Shown: positions 40,201-52,200 of the stretch, in pieces
Layout of the letters: each line of letters opens with the position of its first letter
Position numbering within the stretch: position 1 is the stretch's first letter
NCBI RefSeq assembly: GCF_020085105.1
Contig: NC_058065.1
Span: 4,385,718 to 4,449,717 of the forward strand
Origin: Siniperca chuatsi
Taxonomy: Eukaryota; Chordata; Actinopteri; Centrarchiformes; Sinipercidae
Direction: 5' to 3'
Length of the DNA: 64,000 bases
Notes under the pieces: generated by a model
Database searches by the model: none
Seen by the model: the letters and a program-made list of their open reading frames with translations, nothing else
What the model was told of the DNA's origin: nothing
Program-made: the position numbers and the translations under genes

Positions 40201-43200
40201 ACGGTCAGCCGGAACAGACACACTGTGCGGAGAGTTTACGTTGGGATAATTGCTTTTTCAGTTTCTTCTTTCAAAAGTTGTATAGAAGGATAAAAAGAGC
40301 CATGGTTCAGTCTGTTTCTCGTTCTTTCTGAGCAAACACTTCTCAGACTTGCTTTTAACTCACCGGACTAAAGTGTCTGGTGATGACTGTAATTGGGATG
40401 GTTCATGTTGTGTCAGATATAATCACACAAAAGTGTTTAAATTAATATTTAAAATTGTGTGCATATTGGGCTGTTTAGGTTGAAATAATTGTTGGCAAAA
40501 TAGAGTTTTGATCCACATCTGATTGTGTTCACCTTTCATTACTCCTCGCTTATTCACACAGTCATTTCTTCTTTTCGTGGTCTGCCATGCTTTTTCCATA
40601 ACTGCTTAGTTGGAGAAACCTCACGTATACACTTTTGATCATTTTCATGTCTTCACTTGAATTGGCCGGTTTCATCACCTTTGTAAACCTTTTTAAACAT
40701 TTCTCAAATCTCCTTTCTTGTAGGACTGAGAATAAGGCTGTTTTTCCAAATTCCTGATTCATTTATTTTTTTATGATTCTGAGGTGGTTTTAACCCGACA
40801 GCAGCAGAGCTAAATTCTCTGCTGCTCGGCAGCAGGGGAAAAAGAAAACCCATGCAGAGCTTCCACCGTATGGAAGAGGAGTCAGGGGCCTCTGCATTAT
40901 TGATGAGGCTTTATATAGGCAAACAAAACTAAACACAGAGACGCTCGCAGCTCTGCCTTAGAGGATGGTGGTGGTGGGTGGGTGGGGAGTGCGGGGGAGG
41001 GAGAGAGGAGAGACATGCAATTCTCTCAACTTAGTTATTGTATTTGCACAGTGTTAAAGCATAGCAGGGAATAGATAAAAGACAATGACACAGTGCAATC
41101 AGTAAACAAATGCTATCCAATGTGCCTTGGAAAAACAACACTGCTAAGAGGCGTATGAAACATCTTACCTGGAAACAGATGAATGAATAAATAAACAACA
41201 TAAAACAAAACAAGATCACGACCACAGAAGAGTGGATCAGATAACTAATGATGACACAGTGGAAAAAAAAAAACAAACAGCTAAAATATTCATAAAATCA
41301 CAAGGGCAAGAAAATGAAATGAAATAGCCAGGATGGAACAAATGAAGTCATGCCAGATGTGTGTAATCATGTGTGCGTGTGCATGCAGAAGTGTATTAAT
41401 GCATGAATGAGTAGGTGTACAAGGACAGGAGAAGGAAAGGAGGTCACTCATACAGGAACGTATTTAGTCATATCATACGCTTTACTGGAAGGAGATAGTG
41501 CAGCCTGCCTGCTACCCGAAGGAGGCTAAAACAAACAGACATATTTGCAATCACTATCTGATACACGTGAAGTTGTTCTGGGGTCCTTCGCTTGTTTTGT
41601 AATTGATTAAACCAGGTTTTTCAGTGTAGAAGATGGAGAACAGCCACCGAGAGGACAGAGTTGGATGCAGCGGGAGGGGAGATGTGGAGGGATTTATTTC
41701 TATCTTCTTTTTTGGGGGTTGTTGTTGAAGAATGTGTTTCTGTGTTGCACCACAGGCTGTATTAAAAAAAGCAGAGGTGACTCCGAGAATCACCTAAACA
41801 GCTCACTCTTGCAAAGTCATCGAGGACAGCTTCTAGCAATTCTTGCACTGTTGAGAGTAAAAACACACCGCAACCCCCGTCTGTTCCACCACAGGTTACT
41901 GAATTAGGCCATCAAAACCAATCCCATGCTTAACTCACTGACATGAGAGTGGTATCGACCTTCTCATCTTAACTCTTGGCAAGAAAACAAATAAGTGTAT
42001 TTCACAAAATGCCGAACTATTCCTTTAAGTCACTCTCTATGCAAGTGTTGTCCTAAGGCACTTAACAAATTGTAGACAGCTTTTTGCAATTCACCGTGTT
42101 AGCACAGCTAAAACACTTTGTCAGATGAAATTTAAATAATTTGTCTATATTTTTGAAGGAGACATCAGTTGCATGAAAGACTCTGTCATTATGTTTCATA
42201 TCAACTTTCAGCAACTCCGTGAAACTTCAACAACAGAAAATATTTTATGGATTTAGTCCAGTAGACTGGACTTTCATTTATGCTTTATCATGCTTATTTC
42301 TGTACTATACTGCATTCATCAGAGCATAATGCGCTGTACTTAGTCATGTATTTTTAATGTGACAGTAACAAATTGCCCACACCTGTTGCTAGTTAGATTT
42401 TAAAGCGTCCTGTGTGTATGGGAAGTCATTATAGTTGTTCATCATAGGTGTTGGTAGTAATTGACGATTTTTCCCCCTGTACTCTAACATCCATTTGCCA
42501 TCTACAATGCTGGGTCTTAAAATGGGCAGAGCTCTGCATTACACTGCGCACATTTAATCTAAATCTGTAATTAAAAGGAGTAGGAATGTGATTATGTCAT
42601 AAACAAGCAGCTGCAGTCTGAACAGAGCCACAGACAAAGACGTAATATATACACAATGCTGATTTCTGATTTACTTACCTTTTTATTTAAATTTTTTTCA
42701 GGATACTATGACACTGAACCTTGAACTTCTTAATACTAGCTGTTTTTCATGTTTCCGATCCAGCAGCTGAAGCTACTGTCGCACAGAGTGGAAATTAGCA
42801 ATAGCGTGATAAGCTAAAGGACTGAATTGTGAAATTCAAAAAGAATTTATAGATAAGATAAAGATAAATAGAAACATAATTACAAGTGTAGATTTAGAAG
42901 CACAGACACAACCACATACATAGAAATCTATCACCCCCAAACTTCTCATACTGTTTTGCACGTTTCCTACATTGAATTTGGTCTCATCTTTCTCTGCTGT
43001 GAAGGAGTTTATAGTCAATCAAAGAAAAAATACATAGAGTTGCTGCCATTATTTTCTTTGCAATGTAATGACACATGCAGTCTTTATGATGCAAAAGTAA
43101 TTGTTCCTACGTAATGATCATTAATGGATTCATTATCACGGCTCTGCTCTCTAATTTTACGATGCAAAGCACTGAAGAAAGAAAGAGAGACTGAAAGAAA

Positions 43201-46200
43201 ACCAACCTAGTGAGAGCTCCTGCTGTACTTTGACATATAGTTGTCAGCTTTACATTGGGCCAGGCTGGAGGTGGGTGTACAGGGTGGAGTTCATAAAGAA
43301 GAACACGGGTTTATCACATCAGAAAAATGCACGTTTGATGATTTTCTCGCACACATACTTATTTTGTAGACTCTACAACCGTTAAAAAGATTAAATTTAG
43401 TGTGAAATGCAGGGAAATTATATGCGGCAAAGTAACTTAATTGCACACTGTCATTATTTCATAATTGTGGTCCATCATGGACTGCATATTTGCCACCAAG
43501 CCTCCATTATTCACACCACAGTGCGAAGTGGAGGCAAACTGGAATTGATTCTGTCTGAGTACACAGACCCACAGCTTTCACACGGAGAGGCCTGGAGCAC
43601 TTAAACATAAGTCTGGCCATTTTTCGACCTGGACCCTATTTTCTTATTTCTATCCATCTCGCAGATTGATTCTGACCAAAATCTCATCAATTGCTTTATT
43701 ATGGAGCTACTTACATCTTGTTTGTCTGGGTGCAGCTTTCCAAAGAACTCCTAAAAGGCCAGTGGACTCCAAATATTCTGGAAAGCCCCCCAAATCATGC
43801 ATTTCTCAACACTTTGAGAAGGATTTTGGCACGTGTTGTTAAAGAAATTAAAATTATATGACAGCATAGATTTTTGGCGCAGTTGTGATTTTGACTTGAT
43901 TGTTGCTTCACCGCCTCTTATTTTCTCTTTGCTGGACAACTGCAGCTGTTCTGCACATGTGTTGCCATGTGAAATACCAGTGAAATCTATACGTTACAGA
44001 GTGAACTGTGAGCAGGTTGAGAATGACCTACTTTTTTGTGTTTGGGGTTGTTTTTTTTACATCCAGCGTTATGCTTTAAATCTCCTCAGCGAGGGACTTT
44101 AATTTGCCTTCTTCATCTAACATTTATTTGTCTTCCATACGGCTGTGCATCAAACTTAAAAACTTCTCGGCCGATACCACTTTAATCTTTATATTAGATA
44201 GTTCCTGATTTTAATTGAAATATTGCCTTGAGCTTCTAGCATCTTATGTTATATGTAAAAGGATTTTATGGAAAAACATTTTTATATTTCTCAATGGTAT
44301 CAAAAAATTTTATATTTGGGTATTGGTACTGAAACTCGGGTATTGTATCCACACTAGCAAAAAATAAATAAAAAAGGCGAAACATTACCCAGCTCTTGTT
44401 GAGAAAGACATATTTTTCATCTGAGCATTAATCTCCTCAGCCGAAGGGCGTTTATTCACTTTCTTAACCCAACATTTTTGTGTCTTTTGTGGATACATTA
44501 GAACACTTTCATGCATCTGTCATCAGGGTGCTGATGCTCTGAACTTTGCATTTATGTTTGTTTGGTTTCAATGTGATCTCAGAACAATGTTTTTGTTCCT
44601 TTTACACATTGTTCAATCCATTTTCAGTTGCTCTGCTTACGAGCATCATTTAAGTTCCTAAAATGTACCATCTTGCCTTTGGTGCCGTGCTTATTAACAC
44701 CTTCTATAATGGGATGTGGGATTACAGACACCACAAACAGACCTGTGGCCCGTCACGTGTCTCAAACCATAGCTTTTGAAGCCCTGATCTGGAGTACGAG
44801 GGGGAACAAAAGGTTGTTGAAGGACGACCCATCATCCCCTAACTTTTATCTGCCTCTATTTCATCCACTAACAGAAAATAATTTCTCTGTTTGCTTCTCA
44901 TGTTCCTTTTCAACAAGCACGCCTTTCACATTATGGTGGAGGTAAGAGCAGTTCAATTGAAGTTGAAACACTATTAGTTCCCCCCCTTTTTTGGGTTCAG
45001 AGCTTGGTATGAATTCTCCACCTCAATCTCAGACCACCATTTTGTTCTTCTCTTTGCTTTTTCGACAGCTTTTTGTTTACTCGGTTCGTAACACATTCTT
45101 GTCTGTTTTTTGGTTTTTTTTGTTTGTTTTTTCTGCCTGGGTTTACTGCATGGATGGATTTCTTTTGTGTTCCCTGCTGAAAATGTATTGTGCATGGAAG
45201 GAAAGTAGCCAAAATGGCACCGAATGCAGCCCCCTTTTTTGTATGAATGTCCACCTGTAATGTTTATGTAACGTATTGTGTGTGATGTGACCCAGTTTCC
45301 AGAATGGTATCTGCTAGACCTATGGCTCACCACGTTTTCCATGCAGAGAGACAGAGCAGAAGTGTTTGAAACTGAAACTGCACCATGCTTTTCCATCTTA
45401 TATGCAGACTGAGGAGGAGTACAGATACATTTTGCATAAGTAGGAAAATTTCCACTTACCTGGAACATTTTTCAAGTCAGAGTGTAAATTACTTAAGTAC
45501 AAGAGGAGCATAAGCCTTTGCAAATGTACTTTGGCTCAAAATTTATCACACTGGAGTAGAAGTATGGCTGCAGATATTACTGAAAGTCCTAATGTAAAAA
45601 AGAGTAGGTAGCTCACTAAATAAAACCCAGACTGTCTGAGAGAGTTTACACCCTGGCTTATTGTCGGTCCAGGCTTCTTGGTTAGCTCTTTTTTTAAGGT
45701 CAAGATATAACCTTACGATATGAGTTTTGGGGGCTTAAGTCCAGAATAACTGCCCATTGTTTTTTTTATGCCTAAAAATCAAACTTGGCATTTGGATTCT
45801 GTTATGTCTACGTATACTTATCTGCACCTAAACCCAGGACAAACCAAACCAGACCTAATGGACCTGTTCTGATGTAATAGATGATGGTGTAACCTGATTA
45901 GGCCATGGGAGATGGTTTAGGGTTGGGAAGAACGGCGTGAAGCAGCAGATTCTGTTTTCCTGTTTCCTGTGGTCTGCTGACTAAGTGTAATGCGCCCCCG
46001 TTTGAGGCCACGGCGCCCTGTGATCGGACAAGGGATTCAGTGACTCCCGGGGGAGTCCTGGCTGGGCCGGGCCGCCACGTCAGGCCAGAGCCCGGAAGAC
46101 AGACAAGACTTTCCAGAAACAGTGCAGACGCAACGAAAGAATAGAGTCCTGCACTAACTTGTTTGCTGTGTGGATGCCGTGTGGATGGTAGTTGAAACTA

Positions 46201-49200
46201 GAAATGGGGCTAGAAAAAAGAAAAGTAAGAAAAATTTAGGCACCAGATAGTTTTTAATTCAACTCAACCTCCTTTCTCCTCTTCATTGAAAGGACCACAG
46301 CGTATATTCTCACATATACAAAACAGCATTGAAAACAGATGTAGAAAAACATTTCTGTGAAACTATAGATTTGTTATTTTGGTTAGTACAATGTGTTCTT
46401 GAAGATGTTTTTCAAGGTGCCAACTTGGGACCGTTTGGGCTGCTCAGTAATCCAACCTCAACACCATCGAGGGTAATTTCCCCCGTCATTTGGCTGGCAT
46501 TCGGTGTGAAAGCAGCGCGTAGAGACAGCAGGTCTGCCTCGCAGCTCTGTGTTAGAGGGAGAAGGCTTTAAGTAAACACACCAGTTCCCACTCGAATCCT
46601 CCATTACCCCTTGCACTGCCAGGGAGCTAGTGAAAGACACTGACACTCTGCTCCATATTTCATCCAAAAAAAACAGAAAATAGTTTTTCCTTTTTATACT
46701 TACAAAGCTTCTTGTTAAATAGGTAGACATCTGTAGCTGCTACTACAGTAATGTGTACTACTACAACTTCCACTCAATAATGGATTTGACTGGATGAAAT
46801 ATCATTATCCCTGAGGAGCAATTTGGTCATTTCAGGAGCAAATAATACCATATAAATTAGGTATTAGGTACTTACAAGACTAAGAGTCTACAGCCATGCT
46901 AGCCGCTCTGTGAGGCTGTACTAACTTCAGCATTCTAACATGCTCAAAAAGACAATGCTAACATGCTAATATCACCATCTCAGGTTAGCGTGTTAGCAAG
47001 CTAATATTTGCTAATAACCTGATGGTGGCGTTAGATGAAAAATCAAGGGATCAAAATCCTATAATTTTGTCCTTCCTGGACAACAGCATGGTGTACCAGC
47101 AGGTATAAATCAAGAACTTACTGAATTTATTGATTTTTCTTTTTCTTTTTCTTTTTTTTTAATATAAGGAGAATCAGATTAAAAGATAAAATCTCTGCAT
47201 CTAAGACACTTTTCGATTTTCAGTCAAGCAGTAGTACCTTCTTTTTGTGTGAACTAAAGGCAAAAGTTCATGACCAGGCCTAAAATTTAAAATCGATAAA
47301 AATCAAACCCATAAACGCTATTAAATGATATACAGTTTGCTTCTGTAGCCACAATAATCTTGTCAAGACAGGCGGTAAAAGCTGAAGCCACTTCTCTCTG
47401 TTTTACTGCTCATGCAGTTAAATGCTTCTGGGCTTTAGCTCATTTTTCACAGTGGGAAGATTTCCCCGGTGTTTGTCTTTAAGAGAAGTTGGGTGCCATA
47501 ACCTCCACAGTAAATTGAGCAGAGTCAACCTGTGTGTGCTGAAATGTACCTTTTTTATGCCTCACACAAGCAAAGAGAAGTCATTGGTGTAAGTGTTGTT
47601 TCCATCTATTAAATATTCTCTGTCACTCGTATCGGTAGCAAACCTTGTAACACAAAAGGGGGACATTTTATGGGAAGTTAGAAAAACAGACTCGGATTGA
47701 CGAGCACTTTTGATATATTGTCACGATGTTTGAGTGGATCCTGTGGGCCTCAGGGTCTTGAAACTTGCTCCAGCTTATCAAGCACCTTGTAAGCCTTCAG
47801 TTCAAGTAAAAACATGAACATTGGCGGCGTTGTAGGGGGAACGCTTTTTCTTTTTACTGACAGCAGCGATACAGAGGCATAGAAGTGAAGTCGAGATTTT
47901 ACAGCAGCATATCTGGTTTCATCAAAGGCCATCAGTCATGTGCTACTCTTTCTCCTCTACCTTCTATCCTTTTGGAAATGTGACTCCCTCACTGCATGCT
48001 TCTTTTTAACCCCCCACCCCCCCTCTCTCTCTGTCTCTCTGTGCTCGCTCGCCCTCTGTCCTTCTCTGTAAAGTCACATGTGAAAGTGATCAGCTTAATC
48101 CCGATCACCAGCTGTGTTTAACCTACTTTAGATTTGGAACACTTTGCTTCCTTGCTTTCACTTGTTTATATGGGATTAGCATGAACACACAGCGCATGCA
48201 TGAGGTTTGACCTGCCAGGGTTAGACCATTTATTGAACCATTTATTCATTTGAATCGGCCCTGCTTCATATTCATTCATGTTGAAGGCTCGTCTGTTCTT
48301 TATGTGCCTTGCTCAGTGGCAGTCAAGGTTTTAGATCTTTCCCCACTTTTCCTTAGCAGCTCATTGGATTCAAACTGGCAAATTTCCAGTTACAAACCCG
48401 CTTCTGTAAATCCAAGCAAATGCAGCCCTGAGAGGTTTAATTGAATTTGAAATTAATAAATCCAAACCCTACTTGGTATGCTGTGTCCTCACTGCCAAAA
48501 AACTTTGCAGTAATAATAATACTAAACTTAAACATGGAGCACTTCCTAGACCAGACTTTCCAAAGTGCTTCAATCAAATAAAGGAAACAACAGACCCATA
48601 AAATAAAAAAAGCAAGTCAAAAAAAGCAATGAGGCACCACAACATAAAAGATAAAGAAAGGGGCTAAAAACAGCATGTTGGCAAAAAATTATAGGAGAGC
48701 ATCATCACATAAAAGTGAGTCTATAAATGTAATTTGTAAGATGTGATTTAAGATGTGAAGATGATAGTGATTCTGCTGGCCTAAGCTCCTCAGGCACGTT
48801 AATGCTGAGCCAAAAGCCCGGTCACCTTCAGTGTAAGCCAATGCTATTTTAATGCCCCGCAAAAAAAAAAAGAATAAAGAATAACACTGTCCTCTCCGTC
48901 TTTTTTTCTTTGCCCTCTCTCTACAGGATCCAGGGCCCTCACCCCCGTCCCCCGTTTTGGGACACAAACCGCTGCAGCTGATCGAGGTGAAAGCCAGGGG
49001 GCGCTTTGGATGTGTGTGGAAGGCCCAGCTGCTGAACGAATACGTGGCCGTTAAAATCTTCCCGATTCAGGTATTATACTGGGTGTTGACTTCTGACCCC
49101 TTTCGTGGAGTGTGTAGATAAATTAGTCTTTAAAGTGTTTAAACAATCAAGTAAAGACAAACAGAAAGCTCAAAGATTTAATAAAGAACGTAAAAAGCAA

Positions 49201-52200
49201 TGAGGCATCGCAACATAAAAGAGAAAAAAAGATGAGCTTGTTGCTCACATAAAGTAGCACTTTTTCCTTATTTCAAACTTTGTTTTATATTTAATCATTT
49301 CCAACACTACTTGACACCACCTTACTTTTCTTCTACAAGCTATATTTGATGCTTTTGTTAATTAGATGGCTTGATAACAGCAATAACATCTGTACCTGTC
49401 TCTCTGCTCTCTTCCAGGACAAGCTGTCTTGGCAGAACGAGTATGAGATCTACAGCGTGAGCGGCATGAAGCACGACAGCATCCTCCACTTTATCGGCGT
49501 GGAGAAGAGGAACAACAACCTGGACCTGGAGCTGTGGCTCATCACCGCCTACCACGACAAGGTGCGCTATCGGGGATGGAGATATACCACCAGCAAACTG
49601 CTGAATTTATTCTTCTTTTTTTTTTGTTGATTCACCTTTTGTTTTATAACATGAGGTTAAGGTAGTAGCTAATATTTTGAAGAATATTAACTCTGGTAAA
49701 GGCTTTACTCACATAGATTGTGTTCTGAAGGTTTTAGATTACTCAGATTTTAAATAGACGCCTGCATCCTTTTCACCTGTACATGCAACTAAAGCTAATT
49801 AACTGATTTAAGAAGTGTTAAAAAACGAACCAAAATGTGATTTTTAAAACAGTTAATAAGCTTGGTTTAAACCTGACAAGCTAAGCTAAGCTAGCTTTAA
49901 CTCAACACTTTCTGCAGCTGACAGACATTAGACAGGGAAAGTATCAGTGTAACAACAAAGCAGTTAGTGGTGCATCCTTGCATCCAAAATAATTTAATCT
50001 AATGTCTATCGGAAACCAAGACAAATAAATACACAGCTGAACAGTCGGTTATTTGTAAAATTCAGACACATTCACATCCTAAGAAAAAAGTGTCACAAGT
50101 CCAAAAGACCAAACTATGCTATTAGAGAAATCTGATTACTGACCAGCTGCATGTAAACGCCCGTTTTACTGTTTACTACTTTCTCTGATTTGCCACTACT
50201 AACCAGGTTGTTTGTGTCCACAGTATTATAGTGGTCTTAGTATCGTCTCATGCTTATTGTACAGATAAGCTATAATCTATGATGATATCTGTAAGATCTA
50301 AAAACCTCCAGGGCAGGCAGCTAACAGAGTTGTAAACTCTAGGAAAGGGAAAACATGCATGAAACCTCCACATTGTATTGATTCTGTTTGGTGCCTTAAG
50401 AGTTAATCCATAATTACGATATACTTCATGCTGTTTTTTCTTTTTTAAGCCTTGCTTATCCAGAGAAGGTGTGCTTGAGGTTTGTTAGCCCCGTTGTGCT
50501 TCACTCACCCTCTCAACCACAGTCTTTGTAGCATTTGGGGCTTTGAGTGCCTCTGTGTTTTGAGGGTCATTACCGACAAAGTGGAGAGTGATTCCCGTAC
50601 GCTTCACTTGCTTGAATTTCCCAGCCAAGCCAAGAATTTGAATCACTGTGCTTAAGAAACCAACACTGGGTGAAAAAAGATTGAAAAATTAAAGGTTGTG
50701 GGTGTGGCAGTGAGGCTTTAACCCAACAGTACAACTCTTAGTAAGCCACTTAACCCTGCTGCAGCTTTACAAGTCGTACTCTGATTTGTAGAAGCTCTCC
50801 AAATAGAAATAACATTGAAGAAACATGTTTTTAAAGGAGTTTTAGAAAAGGTCATACTACCAGCAATATATCAGAAGTTTTAGTGCCTTGTCAAGCATGC
50901 ACTGTAATTATTTTGTAGTGAAGTCTTTCAAGGATACATAACTTAAACTTTAAACTACAAAAGGCTTTTCCTTCCTGCCAGAATTTGAGAGCAGGTGTCA
51001 AAGTGTTGGCCACCTCAGTTTGGACTGAACCTTAGCTTGTGTAACAGCTGGAGCAGTGATTGCAGAGTTCAGCGTTTCCTTGACAGCTGATTTATGCCTT
51101 GATGTTTGATGCATCTAAGCAGCTTTATGAGATTTGTAGTATTGGTAGCATGCAGTGGCTTGCTTTTCAAGGATACAAGCTCCTCCAAAACTCCCTGTAT
51201 TTTAATCTTTTCATATCTTGGACAGTGCATAGATATTAATACTGCATCTATCAATGAGTGTCTTACAATGGTATATTGTCTGATTGGTCATTTTCACAAT
51301 TTAACAGAAATTAACACCACATTGAAAATACTGAATGAACCCAGGTACAAACACACACACACTGGAAAGCATTTCTCCAAAAACAGGACAACTTGAACTG
51401 ATCAGATTTGATTTTTTTTCTACATCTGTTGGAGCTGTCTGCCCTCTAGTGGTCACTCTGGCAACTACGTCTGTCTTTGGCCTGCCAGAAGTGACCTTGT
51501 ATCATATTGACATGCATTATGTAAGAACAGAGATGTTGTATAAAGGATAAGGAATGAAACAGATGCAGCTTCAACATTAGGGTTGAAATCTTGGCCATAA
51601 ATTTCTTCTTTGGAGCCAAATCTCCCATTATATTTCTTTTTTCTTTACTGTAATATTTATATTAACGCATGTCTTCAAATGTGACCAGTATCTAATGATG
51701 CTCAGCAGCCATACATACAAAGAATTTTTTGGCCGCTGTCCGGTAATGAAAGATGTATCTCTGCAAAGTAAAATAGTGCAAAAACTATCTGGAAATTTAA
51801 GCAGGTCTATGCTGATAAAGAGCCTATGTGCTCAGCAATCCTTCCCTTGATAAATGGAGATTAAGGAACAGTGATTAAACACCACAACAACAAGCAGATA
51901 AATGAACAGCATTTATCAGAGCTCTTATTATTCACCACGAACAATAAATGTGCAGGAAGTTGGCTTGGTGACAGAGGTGACCAAAGGACTTCACTGTGGT
52001 TTTAAGAGGACACCCAGTAGGTAGTAAATTTTATTTATGAAGCTCCAGACGTCACTTCCCTTTTTTTCCGCTGTGATAATTATGCTTAAAGTTTCAATAT
52101 TGAATTGTACAATCAAGCAAAACTTGGATATCTGTTCCTGTAGAAGCCATTATTATGATTATTTTATTGCAGTCCCTTGTGAAAGACAATACAATACTAC

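Larger units (their letters stand above)
39528..48926 (+). other. acvr2a: acvr2a intron 4 (9.4 kb)
   Basis: GTAAGT...CTACAG. It holds a G-quadruplex-type G-rich run (40976-41001), teleost repeat fragments (41905, 44160, 45470, 46886, 48545) and otherwise AT-rich unique sequence. No extra coding exon is recognised. Confidence 0.9.
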
